DNA of 64,000 bases from Holophagae bacterium (lineage in GTDB: Bacteria > Acidobacteriota > Holophagae > Acanthopleuribacterales > Acanthopleuribacteraceae): positions 124,001 through 188,000 of the forward strand of contig JAJCXM010000001.1 of assembly GCA_029263455.1 (NCBI GenBank), written 5' to 3'. This document shows positions 26,373 through 35,268 of this stretch, one piece after another. The notes below the pieces were generated by a model that was not told where the DNA came from, searched no databases, and saw only the letters and a list, made by a program, of their open reading frames with translations. How positions within the stretch are numbered: the stretch's first letter is position 1; the number at the start of each line of letters is the position of its first letter. The position numbers were made by a program, and so were the translations under genes.

Positions 26373-28097
26373 TTAGTAGCGCCAACTGGTCAGGTCGGCC
26401 CCGGCCGGTGCGCTTTCTTGAATGCGTTTCATGATTTTAGGCACGTACATACTGTTGTACCGCAGCCGAGTAATGTGGTTCGGATTATCGGGATCCCCGT
26501 TCCAACAATGTTCGGCACGGTCACCATATTTAACTTCGCCCCCATAGTGAGGGTTTGAGGTTGATTGCAAGAAGGACTCGGTCAAATAGACCGCGTTGTT
26601 GAGGTAATAGTTGTCCATGTCACCGACGTAGATATGGAGTTTGCCTTTGAGCTTTTCACCAATCGTGGACCAGTCTCGTTCAAGAATATGTCGGAGATCA
26701 TAGTTTTCTCGCCAATATTTTGCGACCTCTTGATTGATTTCACCGGTTTCTTTATTCCAGAGACGGACAGGATAGCCGTCCTCGCCCATGGGCGAATAAG
26801 TGGCCTCCCAGATATCGAACTGACCGCAAGATCTGCCTTTATCGCCTAAAACCCATTCCAAGCGGTTTTGGTCATAGATACTGGAGCTGATATGGCCCAA
26901 GCAGTCTCGATGCCCTGGTCTCAAAGCCTTCTTGAAAGCGCTCTCGTAATAATAGGCGTTCTTATCTTGATAAATGTCAATCGTCATATAGCTGCGAAAA
27001 TCAATAGGATCAGGGCAGGCAATGAAGGCGCCGTTAAACGAATCGGGATAGAAGATCTGCATGGCCATGGCTTCCCAACCGCCTGTCGATCCTCCATACA
27101 GAAAGCGCGCCCAGCCTTCCCCAATCCCTCTAAATTTCTTTTCGATAAAGGGTATCAATTCATGCACAATCGCATCGCCATAAGGACCTTGGCAGGCTGA
27201 ATTGACTGCATACGAATCATCGTAATAGGGCGTCGGGTGCTGAATTTCAATCACCAAATACCTGGGAAAGTCTGGACTTGTCCATTTCTTGTATAGATCA
27301 TGGGCTTCTTGCTGTTGTATTTGGTTGTAACCCTTAACCGAGAAGCGTTCACTATAATCCGGTTCCAAGTTAGGATCAGGCGCTTCTATTCTGAAACTTG
27401 ATGGAGACGCCGGGAAATGACCGTGAAATACCATCAACGGAAAGTGTGCCTGCGGATTCTCGTCAAAACCATGTGGCACCATCACCCAGGCAGCCAAGTT
27501 AACGTCTTCACCCCAAAACTTACTCAGCTTTTCACTGCGCATCGAGACATACTTGAAATACTGACTATCTTTAGGTGCCTCGACCGGATCAATAATTTGG
27601 TCCATCACAATTTCGAAGGACTGTTTCCCCGAGCCATCAACCTGGATCGTTTGAGCTTTGCTATACAAGTTGCCTGGCTTTCGGTTCCACTGTTGGCCTT
27701 CACCTCGATCGGGCGGCAACCAAACTTGCTTGCCGTTGCTTAACTTGAACAGATGGTAACGATTCACAAGCGCCTGAACCCGATAGGTTCCCGCTGGCAC
27801 ATCAGCCAAAGAGGCAAGCGGAAAACCAACGGCCGTTGCATTCATTAAGACTTCTGAACTCGGGGACCACTGAGACACGTTTTGGCCAAAGATTAGTTGC
27901 CCATGAAGGCCATCACTAATCTGGAATCTGGGTTCGTCGGCTTCGTCTTGTGAAAGCATGACTAATAGACGGCCAGTGATTTGTTCTTCTTGCTCAGATT
28001 GAAACATCACCGAAAAGGTCAAGCTCGAATCTTGGGCCATGGTCAACACCTCAATCCAAGAAACAGACATAAATAGTAACAAAAACCGAACGCCCAC
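26373..28097 (-). CDS. Secreted esterase-like alpha/beta hydrolase
   Basis: This 574-aa exported protein has a signal peptide at residues 1-21 (from GTG 28097). After a beta-rich N-terminal domain of about 180 residues comes a putative-esterase (Esterase D/Fes-like) alpha/beta hydrolase. Its segments are PLMVFHGHFP, GDAIVHELIPFIEKKFR, the nucleophile elbow LYGGSTGGWEA (Ser in G-x-S-x-G), FNGAFIACPDPIDF, and DMDNYYLNNA with HCWNGD near the end as acid and His. Such enzymes act on acyl esters of sugars, siderophores or drugs; the substrate is unknown. It is convergent with the radical SAM gene. Confidence 0.78.
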   Translation of the reverse strand: MGVRFLLLFMSVSWIEVLTMAQDSSLTFSVMFQSEQEEQITGRLLVMLSQDEADEPRFQISDGLHGQLIFGQNVSQWSPSSEVLMNATAVGFPLASLADVPAGTYRVQALVNRYHLFKLSNGKQVWLPPDRGEGQQWNRKPGNLYSKAQTIQVDGSGKQSFEIVMDQIIDPVEAPKDSQYFKYVSMRSEKLSKFWGEDVNLAAWVMVPHGFDENPQAHFPLMVFHGHFPASPSSFRIEAPDPNLEPDYSERFSVKGYNQIQQQEAHDLYKKWTSPDFPRYLVIEIQHPTPYYDDSYAVNSACQGPYGDAIVHELIPFIEKKFRGIGEGWARFLYGGSTGGWEAMAMQIFYPDSFNGAFIACPDPIDFRSYMTIDIYQDKNAYYYESAFKKALRPGHRDCLGHISSSIYDQNRLEWVLGDKGRSCGQFDIWEATYSPMGEDGYPVRLWNKETGEINQEVAKYWRENYDLRHILERDWSTIGEKLKGKLHIYVGDMDNYYLNNAVYLTESFLQSTSNPHYGGEVKYGDRAEHCWNGDPDNPNHITRLRYNSMYVPKIMKRIQESAPAGADLTSWRY

Positions 28098-28486
28098 AAA
28101 TCACCATCCATTTGAATATCTATACGCCACTCTACCTGACAACCCTGATCTGTCGTAACCCGAAATTAGTAATCCGTTTGAGTATGCTGGCGTTGGACGG
28201 GCCTGATTTGCCATATTCACAACTTACTCATCACGAACATGAGGTCTTATTGATGGTGATCCCTAAACGGGTGTCACGACTCAATGGAGGTCACATCCCA
28301 CATGGGCATTTCACCTAACCAGAGCTGAGGAATGCTCCAGAGTCTAGAATTTCACTATCCGGCCTCGCAATTCTGTAAAATCTCGATGGGCACTGTTCCG
28401 AACGCTGTTTGGCCCCAATTCCAATCTGCACGTGAGCCGCGCCTCAATTATTAGAGCTGTGACCTACAGCCACCAAGGGGCAAGGG
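28098..28486. other. Intergenic region with a decayed leader copy
   Basis: This region holds the promoter area of the divergent esterase and DUF4010 genes and a diverged copy of the creD leader (see the repeat at 28218-28296). After that copy's ribosome site an ATG at 28302 opens a frame of only 8 codons. A 68-codon forward frame (28112-28318) runs across the repeat but lacks a ribosome site or recognisable motif, so it is not called. The ribosome site GGGGCAAGGG of the next gene closes the region. Confidence 0.5.
28218..28296 (+). repeat. Copy A of a duplicated leader sequence
   Basis: Three blocks match copy B (29921-29999) at almost the same spacing: ACAACTTACTCATCAC (15 of 16 identical), GATCCCTAAAC (11 of 11; 39 nt downstream in both) and GGAGGTCACATC (12 of 12; 28 versus 26 nt further). 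In copy B the last block is the creD ribosome site. Here it leads only to a short frame, so copy A looks like a relic or a free-standing regulatory sequence. Confidence 0.55.
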
Positions 28487-29728
28487 ATGCAATACGGAGA
28501 TTACTTGGTGCTTGCAGAGGCCCTGGCGATTGGTCTGTTAATTGGTGTAGAACGCTACAAGGGCCGTCGCGAAAATGAGATGAAATCCGCAGGCATGCGG
28601 ACTTTTGCCATTATTGCTCTCCTCGGCAGCATTTGTGCCCTACTGGAACAACCCGTGTTGGCGGCAGTTATCTTTGTCACGATGGTCGGCTTACTGGCCA
28701 TTGGCTATTGGCGACAATCCGAAACGAGCTTGGGGCTTACAACAGAAATATCTGCCATGCTTGCGTTTTGGATGGGGTACCTGGTTAGACATCACGAGCG
28801 TTTGATGATTAGTACGGCCATCGTTGTCGTGGTCTTGCTGGCCTCAAAACGATCACTGCATCACTTTGTGCGAGGGAAGGTCACAGATACGGAGTTTTAC
28901 GACACAGTAAAGTTCTTGGTAGTCGTGTTCGTCGTACTACCACTGTTACCCGATCAAGAAATGGGATATCGCGGCTTTTTCAATCCCTACCAGGCCTGGA
29001 TCTTGGTGATTATCGTTTCCACATTGAGCTATATCGGCTATATCCTGATTCGGGTTTTTGGCAGTAAGAGAGGGGTTGGCATAAGCGCCCTAGTGGGCGG
29101 GCTCGTTTCAACAACAGCCGTCACTGTTGCTCTTGCACAGCAAAGCCGACAAAACCCCAACCACTCACGACTGTACGGTGTGACCGCAGTCCTAGCAAAT
29201 TCGGTTCAATTCCCTCGACTGTTGGTCTTAATCTGGATCGTATTCCCTGAATTGGGTGCGCTCATGTCATTGCCACTAGGCGGAATGTTTGTCACCGGTC
29301 TACTGGGCGCTTGGATCATCGGTAGACGAGGCGATTGGCGTAGCAATGAGCTAGACGCTCCTTTGAGCAATCCCTATTCGTTCTTGCCTGCATTAAAATT
29401 CGCCGCTCTATTTGTGATCGTCTTGTTTATCGCCAGAGTGGGCGTTGCAGAGTTTGGATCAAACGGCGTTTTCGTGGTCAGTGGACTATCGGGTCTCGCC
29501 GACGCCAGCGCTATCTCGCTCTCGCTTGCATCGATGGCCAATACAGAGGCGATCTCATTACACGTCGCTTCTTGGTCAATCCTTATAGCCGTAACCTGCA
29601 ACGCAATGGTGAAATGGTTGCTGGCCTTGATGAACGGCAGCCGTGATGTTGCCTTCTGGCTGGGCGGAGGTTTGTTAACCATGCTCTTAAGCGGTGCAGC
29701 GATCCTATTTGCCTTAGCGGCCAGGTAG
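28487..29728 (+). CDS. MgtC/SapB-DUF4010 membrane protein
   Basis: This 413-aa polytopic membrane protein has an N-terminal MgtC/SapB-like part (LAEALAIGLLIGVERYKGRRE, AGMRTFAIIALLGSICALL) and a C-terminal DUF4010 region (GGLVSTTAVTVALAQQS, GLSGLADASAISLSLASMA). About ten transmembrane segments are apparent. The GxRTF and GxERxK motifs are those of MgtC relatives. The family is implicated in Mg2+ or phosphate stress and membrane transport, but its biochemical activity is not established. It precedes creD by 271 bp in the same direction. That gap contains leader copy B. Confidence 0.85.
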   Translation: MQYGDYLVLAEALAIGLLIGVERYKGRRENEMKSAGMRTFAIIALLGSICALLEQPVLAAVIFVTMVGLLAIGYWRQSETSLGLTTEISAMLAFWMGYLVRHHERLMISTAIVVVVLLASKRSLHHFVRGKVTDTEFYDTVKFLVVVFVVLPLLPDQEMGYRGFFNPYQAWILVIIVSTLSYIGYILIRVFGSKRGVGISALVGGLVSTTAVTVALAQQSRQNPNHSRLYGVTAVLANSVQFPRLLVLIWIVFPELGALMSLPLGGMFVTGLLGAWIIGRRGDWRSNELDAPLSNPYSFLPALKFAALFVIVLFIARVGVAEFGSNGVFVVSGLSGLADASAISLSLASMANTEAISLHVASWSILIAVTCNAMVKWLLALMNGSRDVAFWLGGGLLTMLLSGAAILFALAAR

Positions 29729-29920
29729 CTAAACCAAAGCCATAGATGAGGGATGCGAGAAATAGCGAATCGGAGCGGTAGGACTTCCTTAGCTCCTGCG
29801 AGTCAGCCTATACCTCTCTTTCCGTAGTTCAGACTAAAGCGCCTCGAATCAAGATCCTAACGCAGGTGATCGCCGCTTGAACGTCCGACACCCTGTGACA
29901 ACCTCCGGAAACGCTAAACT

Positions 29921-29999
29921 CACAACTTGCTCATCACTCGATTATGGTCCGACGCCCAGCGATCCCTAAACTTGGGTCACAACTCAGGAGGTCACATCA
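29921..29999 (+). promoter_or_regulatory. creD leader (copy B of a duplicated sequence)
   Basis: This is the 79-nt segment immediately before the creD ATG. It ends with GGAGG at 29987-29991, 8 nt from the start. It shares three conserved blocks and their spacing with copy A 1.7 kb upstream. Conservation of blocks upstream of the ribosome site suggests a promoter, operator or structured leader. Confidence 0.5.
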
Positions 30000-31313
30000 A
30001 TGAATGACGGGATTCGCTTCACCATGGGCATCAAGATTGCGGTTATGGGTGGCATCGTTCTACTGCTGCTCATCCCCATAACCAACATAAGACGATTAGT
30101 GAATGAACGACATCTGTATCAGAAACAGGCTGAGCACGAAATTATGAAAAATTGGGGTGGACCTCAGCTTCTATATGGACCGCAACTAAACATCGCCATC
30201 AAAGACACAAGTCAGGAGGAGAACGCGACAAGCTGGATTCATATATTCGCCGATCAGCTAGCTATCAAGGCTCATTTGGCTACTGAACTTCGCCAAAAAG
30301 GCATCTACTCGATGCCTGTTTATCAGGCCAACATCGAATCCACGGGCGCGTTTGTGATCGCCGATCTAAAATCGCTCCTTAACGATCAACAAGAGATCAT
30401 CTGGGACAGTGCGTTTGTGTCTGTTTTCCTTGATGACTCGCGCACGATTCGTAAACCTATTGATCTGCGCTGGAACGGCAAAGACGCAACCTTTGGACCA
30501 GGTCGACAGAATGATCACGATCAGGTGAGTCTTGAAAGCGCCTTAGTCGGATTGACTGAAGAGGACTTTCCGCTCCGTTTTTCGCTTAAGAGCGAGCTTT
30601 CCGCCAGCCAGCAATTGCAGTTTTCACCCACCGCCAGATCAACAAGGATCGAGATGACTTCGGATTGGTTAAGCCCTAACTTCACCGGTTCCCCTCTTCC
30701 CGTCCAGCACCAAATTGACGAACAAGGATTTAGCGCAGAATGGCAGATGATGAACTATGGCAGTCGTTATCCTAGCCATTGGATAGGAGAATGCGACTTT
30801 CAGTCAGTGATTGAATCGGAAGCTTGCGGAGTCAACCTCTACGTCGCCTCCTCCATCTATCAGGTGAGCGAACGATCTGTGAAGTACGCCGTTCTCTTCA
30901 TTCTTCTGACCTTTTTTGGCTTCTTCTTATTTGAAGTTGTTTGCCAACTAAAAATTCACCCGGTCCAATACGGCATGATCGGCGCCGCCATCTGCCTTTT
31001 CTATTTGTTACTGCTAGCGCTGGGCGAGCAGTTACCCTTTGCGCTGGCCTATCTGATATCGTCATTGGCTGAAATCGCACTCGTGGCCGCTTACAGCGCC
31101 ACCGTTCTAAAGACAAAAAAACGGGCCATGATCATCGCGATCATTCTGACGGCCATTTACAGTTACCTCTGGGTGGTGATTGTGGCCGTTGAATACGCAC
31201 TCTTATTGGGCGCATCAGCGCTGTTCTTAGCTTTAGCCTTGACGATGTTCATCACTCGAAATATCGATTGGTATCAATTTGGCCAGCCCAAACCACCCAA
31301 ATTCGTTTCATAA
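30000..31313 (+). CDS. creD: CreD family inner-membrane protein
   Basis: This 437-aa protein fits CreD: one N-terminal membrane segment (about 10-27), then LVNERHLYQKQAEHEI and WGGPQLLYGPQL, a large periplasmic beta-rich domain, and a cluster of C-terminal transmembrane helices (from about 300) with AVLFILLTFFGFFLFEVV, HPVQYGMIGAAICLFYLLLLAL and AYSATVLK. CreD belongs to the CreBC regulon in enterics and affects envelope integrity; the adjacent CreBC partners are absent here. An excellent ribosome site, GGAGG, lies 8 nt before the ATG. Confidence 0.88.
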   Translation: MNDGIRFTMGIKIAVMGGIVLLLLIPITNIRRLVNERHLYQKQAEHEIMKNWGGPQLLYGPQLNIAIKDTSQEENATSWIHIFADQLAIKAHLATELRQKGIYSMPVYQANIESTGAFVIADLKSLLNDQQEIIWDSAFVSVFLDDSRTIRKPIDLRWNGKDATFGPGRQNDHDQVSLESALVGLTEEDFPLRFSLKSELSASQQLQFSPTARSTRIEMTSDWLSPNFTGSPLPVQHQIDEQGFSAEWQMMNYGSRYPSHWIGECDFQSVIESEACGVNLYVASSIYQVSERSVKYAVLFILLTFFGFFLFEVVCQLKIHPVQYGMIGAAICLFYLLLLALGEQLPFALAYLISSLAEIALVAAYSATVLKTKKRAMIIAIILTAIYSYLWVVIVAVEYALLLGASALFLALALTMFITRNIDWYQFGQPKPPKFVS

Positions 31314-31321
31314 CATGAGGG

Positions 31322-31352
31322 AAAAAGGGTTCCGGGACGATCCCGGAACCCT
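31322..31352 (-). terminator. Intrinsic terminator of the SDR gene
   Basis: A perfect 12-bp stem, AGGGTTCCGGGA with TCCCGGAACCCT, around a 3-nt loop lies 14 nt past the SDR stop codon. On the reverse strand it is followed by a T run (complement of 31322-31326). It could also serve creD on the opposite strand. Confidence 0.8.
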
Positions 31353-31365
31353 GCCCAAGCGGGGG

Positions 31366-32109
31366 TTACACTTGGGCTAATCCACCATCAACGGCCAGAT
31401 CGATTCCAAGCACATAACTACTGGCAGACGATGCCAGGAATTGCACCGCATCGGCAACTTCGTCACTGCGTCCCAGCCTTTTCAGGGGCACCATATCAGC
31501 GAAACTAGATTTCATGATCGGCACCTGATCAGCCGGAATCGCCATCTTATCGAAGATGGGTGTCTCAATAGGTCCAGGACTAACCGAATTGACGCGAATG
31601 CCTAACGGCGTCAGTTCGGCAGCTAGTGTTTTGGCGATTGACGACAAAGCCGCCTTGGTCGCGGAATAAACCGACGCACCCGGAATGCCTTTATCTTTTG
31701 CGACCGAAGACATGAGTATGATCGAACTACCCCTCTTCATCAGAGGCAAACTGTTCTGGATGGTGAAATAGGCACCCTTGACGTTGGTATCAAATAAAAG
31801 GTCATAAAAGGATTCATCAACCAAATCAATAGGCGTGAATTGTGCTGTTCCCGCATTAACAACCAACACATCTAACTGGTCCACTTGTGACTCCACCTGT
31901 CGAAACAACTGCTCGCGTTCGATTTTGTTGCGCACATCGGCCATCAGCGGGACCACGTTACCGCCTAATTGATTGGCCGTTTGCGTGAGCGTCTCCTGAT
32001 TACGGCCAACGATAAAAACATTGGCTCCCAATTCAGAAAAACGTTGGGCAACCGCTTTTCCGATGCCTGAATTCCCACCCGTAATCAACACATTCTTGTC
32101 ATGAAACAT
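31366..32109 (-). CDS. SDR family oxidoreductase
   Basis: This 247-aa classical short-chain dehydrogenase/reductase shows the Rossmann cofactor motif TGGNSGIGKA (about 10-19), NAGTA near 85, the catalytic Ser in SSVAKD, and the YSATK pair (Tyr and Lys, about 150-154). VNSVSPGPIETPIF follows. The C-terminus VLGIDLAVDGGLAQV is typical of classical SDRs. Arg in VGRNQE after beta-2 suggests NADP(H). The substrate is unknown. A NemR-type operator overlaps its promoter, which suggests induction by electrophiles or quinones. Confidence 0.9.
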   Translation of the reverse strand: MFHDKNVLITGGNSGIGKAVAQRFSELGANVFIVGRNQETLTQTANQLGGNVVPLMADVRNKIEREQLFRQVESQVDQLDVLVVNAGTAQFTPIDLVDESFYDLLFDTNVKGAYFTIQNSLPLMKRGSSIILMSSVAKDKGIPGASVYSATKAALSSIAKTLAAELTPLGIRVNSVSPGPIETPIFDKMAIPADQVPIMKSSFADMVPLKRLGRSDEVADAVQFLASSASSYVLGIDLAVDGGLAQV

Positions 32110-32130
32110 AAAACACCATCCTATTAATAA

Positions 32131-32146
32131 TAGACCGGTCGGTCTA
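32131..32146. promoter_or_regulatory. NemR-type TetR operator
   Basis: The perfect 16-bp dyad TAGACCGGTCGGTCTA is the TAGACC-N4-GGTCTA pattern known for NemR and related TetR-family repressors. It lies 22 nt upstream of the SDR start and overlaps a TATTAT -10-like hexamer on the reverse strand. No NemR-like gene is adjacent, so a regulator elsewhere would act in trans. Confidence 0.65.
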
Positions 32147-32291
32147 ATTAAAGATTGAACGGATGGCTGACTGTGGATGTTTCATATTATTCTCAAAAAG
32201 ATTCTCAGCTTTAACGAATGATGGACTTAGAGTCATCAAGCCTTACAGTCCATTGACCCGCCTAGCATCGGCTGTTTTAAAACCAACGATC

Positions 32292-35015
32292 CTAATCAGA
32301 GCAATCAATAAGGACATCAGGGTCCAAAACTAAGGTCAACACATCAACAAACGGCCAAGCGGTGAAGTCCCACCGCTGTGGGTTGAGCTGTAACATGGAA
32401 GATGAGCTTGATTGACGGTCCAGGAGTTCAATGATTTCCGGACACGCAAGACGTAACCGGTTTCGGGTAAGCAAAATCGCATCTTCAGCAGCCAAACCCA
32501 ATGTCGGGTTAGCGACGATACCCGTTAACTCGGTTAATTCATTATGGGTTAAATCCAAGACCTCCAAGTTGAGCTGCGACGCCAAATCAGGACTGAGACT
32601 TAATCGATTGTCAGGTGCAACCAAAACTTGTAACGCGGACGGTAGACTTAACTGGCTCAAGCTCCCGACCGATAGGTCGGCGTACTTCAAATGAGGTTGC
32701 GAGTTCAAATTCAAGTTGCTGATCCGAACTCCCCTTAATCGCAACAGTTTCAGTGATCCGGTGACAGGAAGTCCCAGTGAGATCAAACCCACGTCGCGCC
32801 CTTCTACTTGTGTCAGTGGGATTTGCGACAAATCCAATGTAGGTAATGCCGGTAGATCAGTCATTTGCAACTGCCGCAGTTGTGGCAAATCGAATAAGTT
32901 CATCAGTTCGAGCACAGGCAATTGCATTAAGTCCAACTGAGTCAAACTGGGCATTGATTGGAGCAGCGTCGTCGTCAAACTGCTAAGCTCTTGTAAACGA
33001 ACCCACTGCAGTGAAGGCAATTCGGCCAAATTCACCGTGGCTAACTGGTTGCAATTGATAACCTTCATCGATCGCAAATTTGGCAAGGCGGAAAGGTCAC
33101 ACTCAAGTAGCCCAAGGCGCATTAGTACAATCTGCACCAGATTGCTGTAGCCATCTAAATTGAAAGCCTCTAATAGCGGAAGCTCGGAAAGATGCAAGCG
33201 CTCAAGATTTGTTAGTGTTGGTACAGTCGTAAGCTGAGGTGCGTCACGAATTTCCAGCTCTGCCAAAGTCGGGGCCGCGACCAAGTTAGTGAGCCAGGGC
33301 GCATTGTCGATCTTCAGGCTAACGAGATTGGGGAACGAGGCAACATCCAACTCGACGCCTTGATACTGTCTGAGATTCAATTTCTTTGCAGCAGAATAAC
33401 AGGCCAATTGAGCGGAATCCGAAGCCTGTTGAATGAGGATCTCACCCGTAACAGCTATCGCTTCAGATTCGCTGACGACCCCGTTGGCATCGCTATCGAC
33501 TAGGTAACTCTGCTGAGTCGTTTCGTCCCACCAACTGATGGCTTGCGCGCAGCCATCGCCCCACACTTTGCCTGTCAAATCAGGCTCAGGACTCATGTAG
33601 AAGTAATTCACCGAACGCGCATTCATCGATAAATTCTCTGTAGGTCCGGCCTCTAGGTGGACACGAAGGTTGCTGGAGAAGCTCACAGAATCCGAGATCA
33701 TCAATCGAATCATCCCGACAACCGCGTTAGGCTCGTGGTAATAGCCCAACCCGTGAAGCGCAAGGGCGAAAGGCTGCGGTAAGCCAGCCTGAGACCTAAA
33801 ATAGAAACCCCCATTAAAGAAATCCTCGACGCCCGTCCCCTCTTGTTGTGGCGAACTCAGGTCATCAACCCAAATACGTTCATCTCCTTCCAAGATACTG
33901 AGACTACCGATTGGGCTAGACAATTCAAGAAACTGACCGACCCATACACCGCGACCTTGCGAATCGATGACGGTGAAACCTGTCCCCGGAACGGTGGCCT
34001 GCCGCTCGGATTTCAGGGCTCGAAATAACCCAGCACTCGGATGGTCGGGTACGCCAGCAAAGCGCGTATGCAGGTCAACACTTAGACTTTGGCTGAGCAC
34101 ATGATCACGATCATCAATGCTGATTCTTATGCTTCTTTGGTGAGGCATGGGCCAGAAACTATACAGACGCGACAAATCATCACGGCCAATCATCAGGCTT
34201 TGAACGCACTCAACACCCTCTTCACGACAACCGAAATAGTCTTCTATGCGCATTTCGACGGCTAGATCATCATCCGTCTGTATGCTTATCCAACACTTGC
34301 GCAGCTGTTCGGCGTCCTCAAGCATTAATCCAGTCAATTGATCCGCCGCCTGATACTCTATCTGATCATTACCAGCTGGCATAATTGAAAGTTTTTGTAA
34401 CTGCCAGCTACCTGATTTTGAAAATGGGTCGTGCGGCGGGTCGCTGAGTACGTCTGTCCATGACGCAAAGCTAGATGACATGGTGAACGACTTATCAACC
34501 TCAGGAAGAGCCTTCCAGCCGATCTGGTACCAGATACGGCGATCTAAAGCGTTTGTGAGTGAAATCCGGCAGTGGCCCTGGAATTGAATGGGGACGTAGG
34601 CATAATTACCGCCACTAGAGCGTTCGCGATTTCCCACCAAAGGATTCAAGAATGGGGCCGTCTGGCCTGCAAAAAAGTCCACTAAAGGCATGTCAACAAC
34701 CAACACATGGTCGATATAAATACGAAGATCCATATCCACATCTAGTGGCTGGCTGATGCCTTCTCCCTGGGTCATCCAAATGCGTGTGACAACCCCGGGC
34801 CGAAACGTCTCAAACAATACAGACTCATCGCCCTCGACGCGTAAATATCTAATATCGCCTTGAGAACTGCGGTCAAAACGGCAGCCGCTTGGGCAGACAC
34901 TTGAGACTAACTCGGCCTGCCCGATTTGGTCCAACCTCGTGATATTGGACAAGTCTTCCCAGACCCAATCACCAACGAGACACACACTGAAGTAGGAAAC
35001 AATTAAAGCAAGCAT
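32292..35015 (-). CDS. Secreted GH172 (DUF2961)-EF-hand-LRR fusion
   Basis: This 907-aa protein has three parts. Residues about 1-490 are DUF2961, now GH172, with GGNYAYVPIQFQG, EGDERIWVDD and the family motif EGTGVEDFFNGGFYF (near 395). Characterised GH172 enzymes include difructose dianhydride I synthase/hydrolases and D-arabinofuranosidases. A single EF-hand-type loop follows at about 500-512 (DSDANGVVSESEA). Residues about 540-870 are at least a dozen leucine-rich repeats of about 22 residues (LVSLKIDNAPWLTNL, LQWVRLQELSSL). The N-terminus is hydrophobic and signal-like. Activity toward a furanoside is plausible but unproven. No gene of the same pathway adjoins it. Confidence 0.78.
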   Translation of the reverse strand: MLALIVSYFSVCLVGDWVWEDLSNITRLDQIGQAELVSSVCPSGCRFDRSSQGDIRYLRVEGDESVLFETFRPGVVTRIWMTQGEGISQPLDVDMDLRIYIDHVLVVDMPLVDFFAGQTAPFLNPLVGNRERSSGGNYAYVPIQFQGHCRISLTNALDRRIWYQIGWKALPEVDKSFTMSSSFASWTDVLSDPPHDPFSKSGSWQLQKLSIMPAGNDQIEYQAADQLTGLMLEDAEQLRKCWISIQTDDDLAVEMRIEDYFGCREEGVECVQSLMIGRDDLSRLYSFWPMPHQRSIRISIDDRDHVLSQSLSVDLHTRFAGVPDHPSAGLFRALKSERQATVPGTGFTVIDSQGRGVWVGQFLELSSPIGSLSILEGDERIWVDDLSSPQQEGTGVEDFFNGGFYFRSQAGLPQPFALALHGLGYYHEPNAVVGMIRLMISDSVSFSSNLRVHLEAGPTENLSMNARSVNYFYMSPEPDLTGKVWGDGCAQAISWWDETTQQSYLVDSDANGVVSESEAIAVTGEILIQQASDSAQLACYSAAKKLNLRQYQGVELDVASFPNLVSLKIDNAPWLTNLVAAPTLAELEIRDAPQLTTVPTLTNLERLHLSELPLLEAFNLDGYSNLVQIVLMRLGLLECDLSALPNLRSMKVINCNQLATVNLAELPSLQWVRLQELSSLTTTLLQSMPSLTQLDLMQLPVLELMNLFDLPQLRQLQMTDLPALPTLDLSQIPLTQVEGRDVGLISLGLPVTGSLKLLRLRGVRISNLNLNSQPHLKYADLSVGSLSQLSLPSALQVLVAPDNRLSLSPDLASQLNLEVLDLTHNELTELTGIVANPTLGLAAEDAILLTRNRLRLACPEIIELLDRQSSSSSMLQLNPQRWDFTAWPFVDVLTLVLDPDVLIDCSD

Positions 35016-35268
35016 TTGTATCTAATTAGGTATTCACATCAAAATAGCGATACCAAGATTATCATAAATCTATACGCTCAGAATCAAAGCGGTGTTAGAG
35101 CCGGAATCGTTTCCCCACACGTACAAGCTATTGCTAGCTTACTATCCCTCTACCTTAGTGAAGTACAAGTGAATCCGTTCTAATTATCAAGCCATTCCCC
35201 ACGCACTAAACAACTGAGTTAACATAATCGTATCCAATCATGGATGGGACGATGTGTCGGGGGGGAAG

